A stretch of DNA of 31,833 bases from CAYZMH01 sp964479445 (GTDB taxonomy: Bacteria > Bacteroidota > Bacteroidia > Bacteroidales > GCA-2748055), in NCBI GenBank assembly GCA_964479445.1, contig CAYZMH010000033.1, positions 1-31,833 on the forward strand, in the 5' to 3' direction. Of this stretch, positions 24,195-31,833 are shown one piece after another (positions within the stretch are counted from its first letter, which is position 1; the number at the start of each line of letters is the position of its first letter). Below the pieces are notes generated by a model. It worked only from the letters and a program-made list of their open reading frames with translations. It was not told the origin of the DNA and did no database searches. The position numbers and the translations under genes are program-made.

Positions 24195-24809
24195 ATGAGA
24201 TTCTTAAAATGGTTATTGATTGTCGTGCTGATCCTTGCAGCACTGGTACTGATCATTCCCCTGTTTCTTCCTGCCACTATAAGCATCACTGCAGAAGAGA
24301 AGGTGAACCGCTCCCCGGCACAGGTTTTTCATGCCACCGCGTCCTTTTCCAACCGCGAAAAGTGGGATCCCTGGCTAACCATGGAGCCCGGGGCGGAGGT
24401 GCATATCGAGTCTGAACCCGAATATGTCGGTTCCGTGTACACCTGGAAAGGAGATAAGATCGGAACCGGGAAGATGGAGGTGGATTCCGTGGTTTTTGGT
24501 AAATACATCGCTTCCAATATCTGGTTTGGGGAGGAGACGGAACCTTCCCGGGTGATCTGGGAGCTGGAGGAGGAGGGGGAAGGCACCAGGATCACCTGGA
24601 CCTTCCGGTCGAAAGCCGGCTATCCCTTCGGTCGTCTCATGCTTACCCTGATGCAGGGCCAGATGAAGAGCAGTTTCGAGGAGGGCTTGCAGAGGCTGAA
24701 AGAGGAGCTGGAGGCCAGTCCGCCCGAGCTTCATCAAACATCACAGATCGGGCAAAGGAGCGTGGCTCCCGTTTATGCTTTGATTGACCGTGCAGAACCG
24801 TTGAAATAA
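24195..24809 (+). CDS. Membrane-anchored SRPBCC (START-like) protein
   Basis: A 204-residue protein with an N-terminal transmembrane anchor (about residues 4-28) followed by an SRPBCC/polyketide-cyclase-like domain. Visible signatures are NRSPAQVFHATASFSNREKWDPW, then an alternating strand pattern with WKGDKIGTGKMEV and ITWTFRSKAGYPFGRLM and a final long helix (QMKSSFEEGLQRLKEELE). Such domains form a hydrophobic cavity; the ligand is not identifiable. The last 30 residues are an extension without obvious fold. The next gene starts 7 bases on, so the two are co-transcribed. Confidence 0.75.
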   Translation: MRFLKWLLIVVLILAALVLIIPLFLPATISITAEEKVNRSPAQVFHATASFSNREKWDPWLTMEPGAEVHIESEPEYVGSVYTWKGDKIGTGKMEVDSVVFGKYIASNIWFGEETEPSRVIWELEEEGEGTRITWTFRSKAGYPFGRLMLTLMQGQMKSSFEEGLQRLKEELEASPPELHQTSQIGQRSVAPVYALIDRAEPLK

Positions 24810-24816
24810 AACGACC

Positions 24817-25452
24817 ATGCAGAAAAAGGTGGAGCGTACGGTTCTCGAACAGACCCTTTTTGCCGACGGGGTGCAACTGGCCGAGGAGTATATGGAGGAA
24901 GATCACTCCACGGCCCAGCTGGTTCGCGCTGTGGCACACCTGTATAAGGCATTTGATTCCCTGAACGCGGCTTTCCTGGAGCGAACCCGCAAAGAGGGCA
25001 GGCCCGCCCGGTGTGACCGGGGATGTTCATGGTGCTGTCACCAGGCTGTGTTCGCGGTATCCCACGAGTTCCTCTATCTGAAAACATGGATGCACCACTA
25101 TCTCCCGCCCGACAGGATCCGGAAGGTGAAGGAACGGGCCCGCACCAAACATGAGATCACCAGCCGGCTCACGTACGATGACCAGATGATCTACCGTCAT
25201 CCCTGTCCGTTCCTGGAAGACAAGGTGTGTAGTGTATACCCGGCACGCCCCATGGCGTGCAGGATCTACCTGAGTTATGACCTGGAAAGCTGCATAACGG
25301 ATTACAATAAGCCGGGTGACCCGGTGCGGTTTCCGCGCCTGTTTGATTTTCCGCTGCGCGCCGGCCGCATGATGAACGAGGGATTTACGGCAGCCATCCG
25401 TACCTACGGGTACCATTTCGGGGAGTCACGGTTGGAAGAGGGGATTCTTTAA
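24817..25452 (+). CDS. YkgJ-family cysteine-cluster protein
   Basis: A 211-residue protein with the YkgJ/UPF0153 Cys pattern: Cys66, Cys70, Cys73 and Cys74 (CDRGCSWCC), then Cys130, Cys138, Cys148 and Cys159 (CPFLEDKVC ... RPMAC). These proteins are thought to bind zinc or an iron-sulfur cluster; their function is unknown. It follows the SRPBCC gene in the same operon, and its stop overlaps the stop of the convergent saccharopine-dehydrogenase-like gene by 4 bases. Confidence 0.8.
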   Translation: MQKKVERTVLEQTLFADGVQLAEEYMEEDHSTAQLVRAVAHLYKAFDSLNAAFLERTRKEGRPARCDRGCSWCCHQAVFAVSHEFLYLKTWMHHYLPPDRIRKVKERARTKHEITSRLTYDDQMIYRHPCPFLEDKVCSVYPARPMACRIYLSYDLESCITDYNKPGDPVRFPRLFDFPLRAGRMMNEGFTAAIRTYGYHFGESRLEEGIL

Positions 25453-26657
25453 CTTTTCCCCAGCAGGTAGTCGTGGAGGTACCCGAACCGGTCGGTGAGC
25501 CTTCCTTCCTTCACAATGGTGGCCCGCTCAATGATGGAGGAGTTCTCTTTGCCCGCCAGGGAGGGAATGACCGATTCCATGAGCGCTGTTCCGAAATCTT
25601 CAGAAGCTTCCCGGGGAAGCTCTCCCGGGAGATTGTCCACGGCCATTACCGTGACCACCTCCTCGTCGAAAATGTTGGGAGACTCGGTATCGGTAACCGG
25701 TGAATACCCATAGAACGGTTCATCGATGGTGGAGGCGCGAACAGTGGAGGGAATCGGACCGTCAATGTCGCAGCTGATATCCGCGATCACGCTGATGCGG
25801 AAAGCCTCTTTCATCATCTCTTCGTTGGTGAAGAAGACCGGTGAGTTCGGATCCCAGTAATGACAGGCGATAAAAAGGTCGGTCTGCCGGGTGTAGGGCA
25901 GAAATGCATTTTCGTACCGGTCGGGATGCTGCACGAAATGGTCGAAATCAAACGGTTCACCATCCTTTCTCCGTGTGTAGTGCCAGGGGTCCAGGCGGCA
26001 GTAAACGGGCCCTTTACCGGTGTCTTCAAGAAAATCTTCGGGGGTTACTTCGCCGACGCCCGCCATTTTCATGATCTCTTCGGCACCCCCTGCCACCCGT
26101 CCGCCCCCGGTAAGGGTGATGCGGATGTTTTCAAGGGGGAGGTCCTGCAGTTGCTCTTCCAGCTTTTTCAGATCGGGCAGTTCGTTAGCCGGAACCAGGT
26201 CGTAGAGCCCGTTTCGCAGGCCGTATGCCCTTAACCCGTTGTATGCCCCCACAATTCCGGCCCACCGGCCGAAAGCCACCACGCGGGTGTTATCGGGTCT
26301 GACCAGGTATTCATAATCCGCCAGGGTGATGCCTTTATGCACGATCTCCTGGAGCATCACCCGGTTATAGGGTTGCATTTTGGCGGTATGGGAAAAGAAA
26401 AAATAGGTCTTGTGATCCATCAATGCAGAGATATCCACCTCTTTGACCCCGAGAAGGTGGGTGCAATCCGACAGGTCTTCCCGGAGGGGAACTCCTGCAT
26501 CGCGGTATTCGTCATCGGAGAAACACCGGTGATCGGATGGCTGCACCACCAATTCCACGTCCGGGTACTTCTCCCGGAATTTTGCACATAAACCCGGTGT
26601 CAGCGGCACCCTCCGGTCCGGTGGATTTTTCGTCTCCCTGATAATTCCGATTTTCAT
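25449..26657 (-). CDS. Saccharopine dehydrogenase (lysine-forming)-like protein of the AlaDH/PNT superfamily
   Basis: A 402-residue NAD(P)-dependent oxidoreductase. The N-terminus MKIGIIRETKNPPDRRVPLTP is the AlaDH/PNT start. The catalytic pattern of fungal LYS1 is kept: Lys72 (GVKEV), His90 and Lys93 (FSHTAK), and GRWAGIVGAYNGLRAYG follows. The C-terminus has DNLPGELPREASEDFG, also found in LYS1 and in the ketoglutarate-reductase half of LKR/SDH. The reaction (saccharopine to lysine and 2-oxoglutarate or the reverse) is inference. The start is the ATG at 26657; an earlier in-frame ATG at 26684 sits only 3 bases from the -7 element at 26687-26694. It is monocistronic. Confidence 0.78.
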   Translation of the reverse strand: MKIGIIRETKNPPDRRVPLTPGLCAKFREKYPDVELVVQPSDHRCFSDDEYRDAGVPLREDLSDCTHLLGVKEVDISALMDHKTYFFFSHTAKMQPYNRVMLQEIVHKGITLADYEYLVRPDNTRVVAFGRWAGIVGAYNGLRAYGLRNGLYDLVPANELPDLKKLEEQLQDLPLENIRITLTGGGRVAGGAEEIMKMAGVGEVTPEDFLEDTGKGPVYCRLDPWHYTRRKDGEPFDFDHFVQHPDRYENAFLPYTRQTDLFIACHYWDPNSPVFFTNEEMMKEAFRISVIADISCDIDGPIPSTVRASTIDEPFYGYSPVTDTESPNIFDEEVVTVMAVDNLPGELPREASEDFGTALMESVIPSLAGKENSSIIERATIVKEGRLTDRFGYLHDYLLGKS

Positions 26658-26686
26658 AGCATGCTCTTCTTCGGTTCGTATCAATG

Positions 26687-26694
26687 CGAAAATA
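26687..26694 (-). promoter_or_regulatory. -7-like element of the saccharopine-dehydrogenase-like gene
   Basis: On the minus strand the octamer is TATTTTCG, one mismatch from TAnnTTTG, 30 bases from the chosen ATG at 26657. It is identical to the element before the aspartokinase gene. Confidence 0.4.
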
Positions 26695-26787
26695 GGATAT
26701 TTAAGCGAGGGAAGGAACGATTTGCAGGTGTTGTGTAAAAGCTATTTCCAGTGGCGGTTGCTCTGCAACAAAAGAGTGTCGGTATTA

Positions 26788-26819
26788 ATTGGTAGTTCCT
26801 GCATTTAATTGTATTTTTC
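26788..26819 (+). promoter_or_regulatory. Promoter of hflK-hflC
   Basis: ATTG (26788-26791) is followed after 20 bases by TATTTTTC (26812-26819), one mismatch from TAnnTTTG. The predicted start of transcription is about 18 bases before the hflK ATG at 26844. Confidence 0.5.
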
Positions 26820-26843
26820 GAAACATTAAAAAATTAAGAACGT

Positions 26844-27806
26844 ATGGCTTATCAAGATGCAAATGTGCCTGAAATTGAACGATTTATCAAAAAGAACTAC
26901 AAGACCCTGATTCTTGTGATCGTTCTGTTGGTGGTCGGACTGGGTTCTTTCTTCCAGATAGATGCGGAGGAAGCCGGTGTGATCACGCGATTCGGGAAAC
27001 ATGTGCGGACCGTCTCTCCCGGGTTGCGCATGAAAGCTCCCTTTATGGAGAAAGTATATAAAGTGCCGGTCGAGCGGCAGAAAAAGCAGGAGTTTGGATT
27101 CAGAACCCAGCAGGCCGGGATCCGGACCTCCTACAGCCGGACAGGCTCGGTTACCAAGGATGAAGCGATCATGCTGACCGGAGACCTGAACCTGGCCAAT
27201 GTACAGTGGGTGGTTCAGTACCGGGTAAGTGATCCCTATAACTACCTTTTCAAGGTTCGCAATGCAGACAATACACTGCGAGACCTCTCCGAGGCAGTAA
27301 CGCGGCAGATCGTGGGTGACCGGACGGTGAATGAGGTCCTGACCGTAGGAAGGGCTGAGATCGCCAGTGAAGTGAAAATACTGCTGCAGCAGCAGGCACG
27401 GGAATACCAGCTGGGTATTGAAATCGCCCAGGTGGTGTTACAGGACATCAATCCCCCCGATGCGGTTAAAGCGGCTTTCAACGCGGTGAACGAAGCGCAG
27501 CAGGAGAGGGAAACCCTGATCAATGAGGCAAAATCTGCGTACAACAAAGTGATTCCAAGGGCTCGCGGTGAGGCGGAAGAGACGATCCAGAAAGCCCAGG
27601 GATATGCCACCCAGCGGGTGAACAATGCCGAAGGGGAGGTGGCCCGGTTCAATGCGCTCTATTTCGAGTACATGAAGGCCCCCGAGGTGACCAAGCGCAG
27701 GATCTACCTGGAGACCCTGGAGGAGGTCATTCCCAAACTGGGTGACAAGATCATCACCAGCGAGGACGGGAATAATATGATCCCCCTGCTCAAAAAGGAT
27801 TTATAA
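26844..27806 (+). CDS. hflK: SPFH/band-7 protein HflK
   Basis: A 320-residue inner-membrane protein with one N-terminal transmembrane segment (about residues 19-38), then an SPFH domain beginning IDAEEAGVITRFGKHVRTVSPGLRMKAP. A long coiled-coil helix follows (about residues 200-275, rich in Ala, Glu, Gln and Arg). HflK and HflC assemble into a cage around the FtsH protease and modulate its access to membrane substrates. The pairing with hflC 31 bases downstream and the YRVSDPYNYLFKV strand identify it as HflK rather than a generic stomatin. Confidence 0.92.
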   Translation: MAYQDANVPEIERFIKKNYKTLILVIVLLVVGLGSFFQIDAEEAGVITRFGKHVRTVSPGLRMKAPFMEKVYKVPVERQKKQEFGFRTQQAGIRTSYSRTGSVTKDEAIMLTGDLNLANVQWVVQYRVSDPYNYLFKVRNADNTLRDLSEAVTRQIVGDRTVNEVLTVGRAEIASEVKILLQQQAREYQLGIEIAQVVLQDINPPDAVKAAFNAVNEAQQERETLINEAKSAYNKVIPRARGEAEETIQKAQGYATQRVNNAEGEVARFNALYFEYMKAPEVTKRRIYLETLEEVIPKLGDKIITSEDGNNMIPLLKKDL

Positions 27807-27837
27807 GCGCAATTTGTCAGGATAAAAAGCAAAAACC

Positions 27838-28785
27838 ATGAAGAAGCAAAATAAAATTATCGCCATCATCGGGGGAATCGTAGTTGTGATCATACTGCTG
27901 ACCCAGAGTCTGTACGTGGTGAACGAAAAACAACAGGTGGTCGTTACCCAGTTTGGAAGACCGGTGGGTGATGCGGTTACCACACCCGGACTCAAGATAA
28001 AAACGCCTTTTGTGCAGAAAGCGAACTTTTTTGAAAAACGGTACATGGAGTGGGACGGCGATCCCAACCAGATCCCGACCAAAGAGAAAAAGTTTATTTT
28101 CGTGGACAGCTATGCCCGCTGGCATATTACCGATCCGCTCCAGTTTTACAAGCGTCTGACCAACGAGCGGGGTGCCCAGAGCCGGCTGGATGATATCATC
28201 GACGGGGAGACCCGCGACCAGGTGGCCAGTCACAGCCTGGAAGAGGTGGTAAGGAACACCAACCGCCAGGCCGACACCACTGCCGAGATCAGCGAGATTA
28301 TCGAGGATACGCTGGTCAATATTGATGTAGGCCGGCAGCGGATCCAGAACATCATCCAGGAGAAGGCAAACCTGGAGACCACCGACCTGGGTATTGAGAT
28401 CCTGGATTTCCGGTTCAAGCGGATCAATTACGTACAGGATGTACGGGAGCGGGTGTATGACCGGATGAAGAGTGAACGGATCCGGATTGCCGACAAGTTC
28501 CGTTCGGAGGGGGAAGGCGAAGCCTCGAGGATTAACGGTGAAAAGGAACGTGAGCTGAACCAGATCCGCTCAGAAGCTTACCGGGAGGCCGAAACCATCA
28601 AAGGGGAAGCCGATGCGGAGGCGGCCAATATCTATGCCAGGGCTTACAACCGGTCCCGCCAATCCAGGGAACTATACAGCTTTATGAAGAGCATGGAGAC
28701 CTTCCAGGCGACGTTTGACTCCACCACCACGGTTATCCTATCCACCGACAGCGAGCTCTACAAGTACCTGAAGAGTATGGATTAA
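27838..28785 (+). CDS. hflC: SPFH/band-7 protein HflC
   Basis: A 315-residue partner of HflK with an N-terminal transmembrane segment (about residues 7-24). Its SPFH domain starts VVNEKQQVVVTQFGRPVGDAVTTPGLKIKTPF, and WHITDPLQFYKRL is typical of HflC. A charged coiled-coil helix (about residues 200-270, GEGEASRINGEKERELNQIRSEA) follows. The C-terminal ...STDSELYKYLKSM tail matches HflC. Its 3' end is 14 bases from the stop of the convergent rpe gene. Confidence 0.93.
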   Translation: MKKQNKIIAIIGGIVVVIILLTQSLYVVNEKQQVVVTQFGRPVGDAVTTPGLKIKTPFVQKANFFEKRYMEWDGDPNQIPTKEKKFIFVDSYARWHITDPLQFYKRLTNERGAQSRLDDIIDGETRDQVASHSLEEVVRNTNRQADTTAEISEIIEDTLVNIDVGRQRIQNIIQEKANLETTDLGIEILDFRFKRINYVQDVRERVYDRMKSERIRIADKFRSEGEGEASRINGEKERELNQIRSEAYREAETIKGEADAEAANIYARAYNRSRQSRELYSFMKSMETFQATFDSTTTVILSTDSELYKYLKSMD

Positions 28786-28799
28786 GGTGAAGTGAAGGG

Positions 28800-29450
28800 T
28801 TAGAGTCTTTTAAGTTGGCGGATCATAGCTGCCGGATCGGGGGCACGGAAGATCGTGCTCCCCACTACGAATACATCCACCCCGGCCTCTTTGAGAGCCG
28901 GCAGGTTGGCGGGGCCTACCCCTCCATCCACTTCGATGAGGGCCGGGGAACCAATCCGGTCGATCATGCCCCTGAGTTTGCGGATCTTCTCATAGGAGTA
29001 TTCGATAAATTGTTGTCCGCCGTAGCCGGGGTTGACCGTCATGATCAACACCATATCCAGGTCGGAAAGAACCGGTTCCAGCAGGGATACCTCGGTATGC
29101 GGATTGAGCGATACCGATGGCTTCATCCCCAGTTCCCTGATCCTCTGGATGGTGCGATGAAGGTGGGTGCAGGCTTCCAGGTGCACGGTAAGGATATCGG
29201 CCCCCGCCTCTTTGAACTCCTCCAGGTACCGGTCGGGATCCACCATCATCAGGTGCACATCCAACGGTTTTTTCGAAAGCTCCCGGATCTGACTGATGAT
29301 GGGAAAACCGAAGGTGAGGTTCGGGACATACATCCCGTCCATAATATCCAGGTGGATCATATCTGCCTCACTGCGGTTAAGCATATCCAGTACATCGGCC
29401 ATGTGCATAAAGTCGGCATTCAGGATTGAAGGAGCGATTTGGTGGCTCAT
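28800..29450 (-). CDS. rpe: Ribulose-phosphate 3-epimerase
   Basis: A 216-residue TIM-barrel enzyme that interconverts ribulose-5-phosphate and xylulose-5-phosphate in the pentose phosphate pathway. It has the opening IAPSILNADF, the metal site HLDIMDG (His33, Asp35), VHLMMV (His66), MTVNPGYGGQQF and the Asp of IEVDGGVG near residue 175. The length is standard. It is a single gene; a promoter-like TACCTTTA lies 25 bases upstream. Confidence 0.96.
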   Translation of the reverse strand: MSHQIAPSILNADFMHMADVLDMLNRSEADMIHLDIMDGMYVPNLTFGFPIISQIRELSKKPLDVHLMMVDPDRYLEEFKEAGADILTVHLEACTHLHRTIQRIRELGMKPSVSLNPHTEVSLLEPVLSDLDMVLIMTVNPGYGGQQFIEYSYEKIRKLRGMIDRIGSPALIEVDGGVGPANLPALKEAGVDVFVVGSTIFRAPDPAAMIRQLKRL

Positions 29451-29474
29451 GGTGTTGTCGTTTTTTTCTTGCCG

Positions 29475-29482
29475 TAAAGGTA
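29475..29482 (-). promoter_or_regulatory. -7-like element of rpe
   Basis: On the minus strand TACCTTTA, one mismatch from TAnnTTTG, lies 25 bases from the rpe ATG. The -33 position (ACTG at a spacing of 19) is weak. Confidence 0.35.
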
Positions 29483-29568
29483 CAAGTTTTGCATGAATAG
29501 TCAGTCATCTCCTGCAAGCACCACCGGTATCTTACCTGCCGATCCCTTCTTAATCCGTGGAAATCGAT

Positions 29569-29576
29569 TATCTTTG
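29569..29576 (+). promoter_or_regulatory. -7 element of tex
   Basis: TATCTTTG is a perfect TAnnTTTG match 26 bases before the ATG at 29602. It lies within the in-frame extension from a GTG at 29557, which argues against that longer start. No clear -33 box is present. Confidence 0.5.
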
Positions 29577-29601
29577 GATACGTTTAGCAGAATTTACCAT
29601 C

Positions 29602-31728
29602 ATGATCATTTTTGAAGAAGTCATTGCAAAGGAGCTGAACCTGACCATCAAACAGGTTAAGAACACCATTGAACTGCTGGAGGAGGGGGCGACCATCCCT
29701 TTTATCAGCCGTTACCGGAAAGAGATGACCGGTGCTTTGGACGAAGTGGGGGTTACCGGGATACGGGATGCCTATGAGCGGCTGAAGGAGCTGGAGAAGC
29801 GACGGGAATATATCCTGAAGACCATCGATGAGCAGGAAAAACTCACCCCGGAGCTGAAGAAGTCCATTGAAGAGGCCACCGATCTGACCACCCTGGAGGA
29901 CCTCTATCTTCCCTACAAGCCCAAGCGGAAAACACGAGCTACCGTGGCACGCGACCGCGGATTGGAGCCCCTGGCAAAAATTCTTATGAAGCAGCAGGAG
30001 ATGAGCGTGGAGAAACGGGCGGAGGAGTTCCTGGGTGATGAGGTTCCTGACGTGGAGGATGCACTACAGGGAGCCCGCGATATCATTGCGGAGTGGGTCA
30101 ATGAGAACCGCCGTGCCCGCAAGATGGTCCGGTACCACTTCTCCCGCAGCGGCGTGATCTATTCCAGGCTGGTAAAAGGGAAAGAGGAAGAGGGGGGTAA
30201 ATACCGCGATTACTTTGAATTCCACGAGTCCCTCCGCAAGTGCCCCAGTCACCGCATGCTGGCCATGCGGCGCGGGGAGAAGGAGGGGATCCTGAAACTC
30301 TCCATAGAGCCCGATGAAAAAAGGGTGACAGAGGAGCTGGAGAATCTCTTTTTAAAAGGAAATTTCGATGTTTCCCGCCAGGTAGCCATGGCTGTCAGGG
30401 ATGGATACAAACGACTCCTGGCCCCGTCCATCGAAAACGAGTTCAAAGCCGAGCACAAGGAGAAGGCCGATGACGAAGCGATCCGTGTCTTTGCAGAGAA
30501 CCTGAGGCAATTGCTGCTGGCTCCCCCGCTGGGTGAGAAACGGGTACTGGCCATTGATCCGGGTTACCGGACCGGCTGCAAGGTGGTTTGCCTGGATAAC
30601 CAGGGAACGCTGATGCACAATGAGACCATCTATCCCCATCCGCCGCATTCCGATCGTGCCGGGGCGACCCGCAAGATCAGCTCCCTGGTGCAGCAGTATA
30701 AAATCGAGGCGATTGCCATCGGGAACGGAACGGCCAGCCGGGAGACCGAGCGGTTCATTCACCTGATCCGTTTCCCGCACGAATTACAGGTATTTGTTGT
30801 TAATGAAGCGGGGGCATCCATTTACTCCGCCTCCAAGGTGGCGCGCGATGAGTTTCCCGATTATGACGTGACCGTGCGGGGATCTGTCTCCATTGGCCGC
30901 CGCCTGATGGATCCGCTTGCCGAGTTGGTGAAGATCGAACCCAAATCCATCGGGGTGGGGCAGTACCAGCATGACGTGGACCAGGGGAAACTGAAAAAGA
31001 GCCTGGACGATGTGGTGGAGAGTTGCGTGAACCTGGTGGGCGTGAACGTCAATACAGCCAGCCGGCATTTGCTTACCTACGTATCCGGACTCGGTCCGGT
31101 ACTGGCACAAAACGTGATTGACCAGCGGTCGGAAGAGGGAGCCTTCACCTCGCGTGACGACCTGAAGAAGGTAAAGCGGATGGGGGATAAAGCCTTTGAG
31201 CAGTGCGCCGGATTTTTGCGCATTGCCGATGCGGCCAATCCGCTGGATAACTCCGCGGTGCACCCCGAGAGTTACCACGTGGTGGAACAGATGGCTGCCG
31301 ACCTGGGTTGTTCTATTGAAGAGCTGGTGAAGGATTCCAAGCTGGTGGACTCCATCGATATCGAAAAATACGTCACTGAAAAGACGGGTATCCCCACGTT
31401 GAAGGATATTATCGGCGAGCTTAAAAAACCGGGCCGTGATCCGAGGCAGGACATCGAGGTATTCGAATTTGCAAAGGATGTCTTTAACATCGATGACCTC
31501 AAACCGGGCATGGAGCTGCCGGGGATCGTAACCAACATTACCAACTTCGGTGCTTTTGTGGATGTGGGGGTGAAGCAGGACGGACTGGTCCACATCTCCC
31601 AGCTTGCCAACAGGTTTGTAAAGGATCCCAACGACATTGTAACCCTGAACCAGCATGTGAAGGTAAAGGTGATGGATGTGGATGTGGACCGCAAGCGTAT
31701 CCAGCTCAGCATGAAGAATGTGCAATGA
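29602..31728 (+). CDS. tex: Tex-like transcription accessory / RNA-binding protein
   Basis: A 708-residue Tex (Spt6-like) protein. The N-terminal helical HTH region opens MIIFEEVIAKELNLTIKQVKNTIELLEEGATIPFISRYRKEMTG. The YqgF/RuvC-like domain begins VLAIDPGYRTGCKV (about residue 313). Helix-hairpin-helix elements follow (NTASRHLLTYVSGLGPVLAQNVIDQR). The C-terminal S1 domain is about residues 630-705 (GMELPGIVTNITNFGAFVDVGV). All parts of the family are present at normal length. Tex binds nucleic acid and is linked to transcription and translation quality. It is monocistronic, and the ATG at 29602 is used because the promoter-like element lies upstream. Confidence 0.95.
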   Translation: MIIFEEVIAKELNLTIKQVKNTIELLEEGATIPFISRYRKEMTGALDEVGVTGIRDAYERLKELEKRREYILKTIDEQEKLTPELKKSIEEATDLTTLEDLYLPYKPKRKTRATVARDRGLEPLAKILMKQQEMSVEKRAEEFLGDEVPDVEDALQGARDIIAEWVNENRRARKMVRYHFSRSGVIYSRLVKGKEEEGGKYRDYFEFHESLRKCPSHRMLAMRRGEKEGILKLSIEPDEKRVTEELENLFLKGNFDVSRQVAMAVRDGYKRLLAPSIENEFKAEHKEKADDEAIRVFAENLRQLLLAPPLGEKRVLAIDPGYRTGCKVVCLDNQGTLMHNETIYPHPPHSDRAGATRKISSLVQQYKIEAIAIGNGTASRETERFIHLIRFPHELQVFVVNEAGASIYSASKVARDEFPDYDVTVRGSVSIGRRLMDPLAELVKIEPKSIGVGQYQHDVDQGKLKKSLDDVVESCVNLVGVNVNTASRHLLTYVSGLGPVLAQNVIDQRSEEGAFTSRDDLKKVKRMGDKAFEQCAGFLRIADAANPLDNSAVHPESYHVVEQMAADLGCSIEELVKDSKLVDSIDIEKYVTEKTGIPTLKDIIGELKKPGRDPRQDIEVFEFAKDVFNIDDLKPGMELPGIVTNITNFGAFVDVGVKQDGLVHISQLANRFVKDPNDIVTLNQHVKVKVMDVDVDRKRIQLSMKNVQ

Positions 31729-31833
31729 TATACCAACGGAGAGGGTGCGTGTATCTTTCCCTGAAAATCGGGCAATTTAACGTTAATATCTTTTTTAACT
31801 AAACCTCTGGTCTAGGATTCAGGGAGTATTATA

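Noticed and set aside
30784..31725. 313-codon minus-strand frame
   Set aside because: Antisense to tex, whose S1 and helix-hairpin-helix motifs are unmistakable.
31729..31833. TATCTTTC (31752-31759) and TTAACGTTAA near the right edge as a promoter
   Set aside because: No -33 box and no downstream gene is visible within the window.

Overview
The window reads as a chromosomal segment of a Bacteroidota bacterium, probably Bacteroidales-like and moderately GC-rich (by eye, not computed). The evidence is two proteins with type IX secretion (T9SS) C-terminal sorting domains, a surface lipoprotein with an acidic export signal after its lipid-bearing Cys, GldA/GldF/GldG-type ABC genes, and repeated TAnnTTTG-type -7 promoter elements about 20-40 bases upstream of start codons. 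No tRNA, rRNA, CRISPR array, intact insertion sequence or phage gene was seen.

Layout. 1-2046 (minus): an MBOAT O-acyltransferase and a partial SGNH-like partner, probably surface-glycan acetylation. 2213-6450 (minus): a four-gene ABC-2 exporter operon of GldA-GldF-GldG-DUF4340 type. 6567-6900: a dyad-rich stretch with a truncated PAS-like remnant. 7002-13843 (plus): the most distinctive part, a cobalamin locus. It has a promoter, a B12 riboswitch, an unusually long structured leader, two T9SS-sorted surface proteins (one DUF4465), a BtuB-like TonB-dependent receptor and a BtuG-like surface lipoprotein. 14067-16959: a lipoyl-free E2-type acyltransferase, a Tat-type aldo/keto reductase and a convergent pirin. 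17233-18627 (minus): an aspartokinase resembling the ectoine-associated subgroup. 18628-19356: a 729-base regulatory gap with a 19-bp perfect AT-rich palindrome, a 9-bp hairpin and a 13-bp inverted repeat spanning the leu promoter. 19357-24093 (plus): leuC-leuD-(IPMS/citramalate synthase-like)-leuB. 24195-25452: an SRPBCC protein and a YkgJ-type Cys-cluster protein. 25449-26657 (minus): a saccharopine-dehydrogenase-like enzyme. 26844-28785: hflK-hflC. 28800-29450 (minus): rpe. 29602-31728: tex.

How the parts work together. The B12 locus reads as one riboswitch-controlled unit: surface binders capture corrinoid, BtuG-like lipoprotein caps the BtuB-like barrel, and TonB drives import. Its unusual aspects are the T9SS route for two components, a likely insertion in the riboswitch, a leader of about 600 nt, and a degenerate duplication with a small coupled ORF before btuB. 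The aspartokinase and the leu operon are divergent and share the repeat-rich gap, so amino-acid control there may be coordinated (inference).
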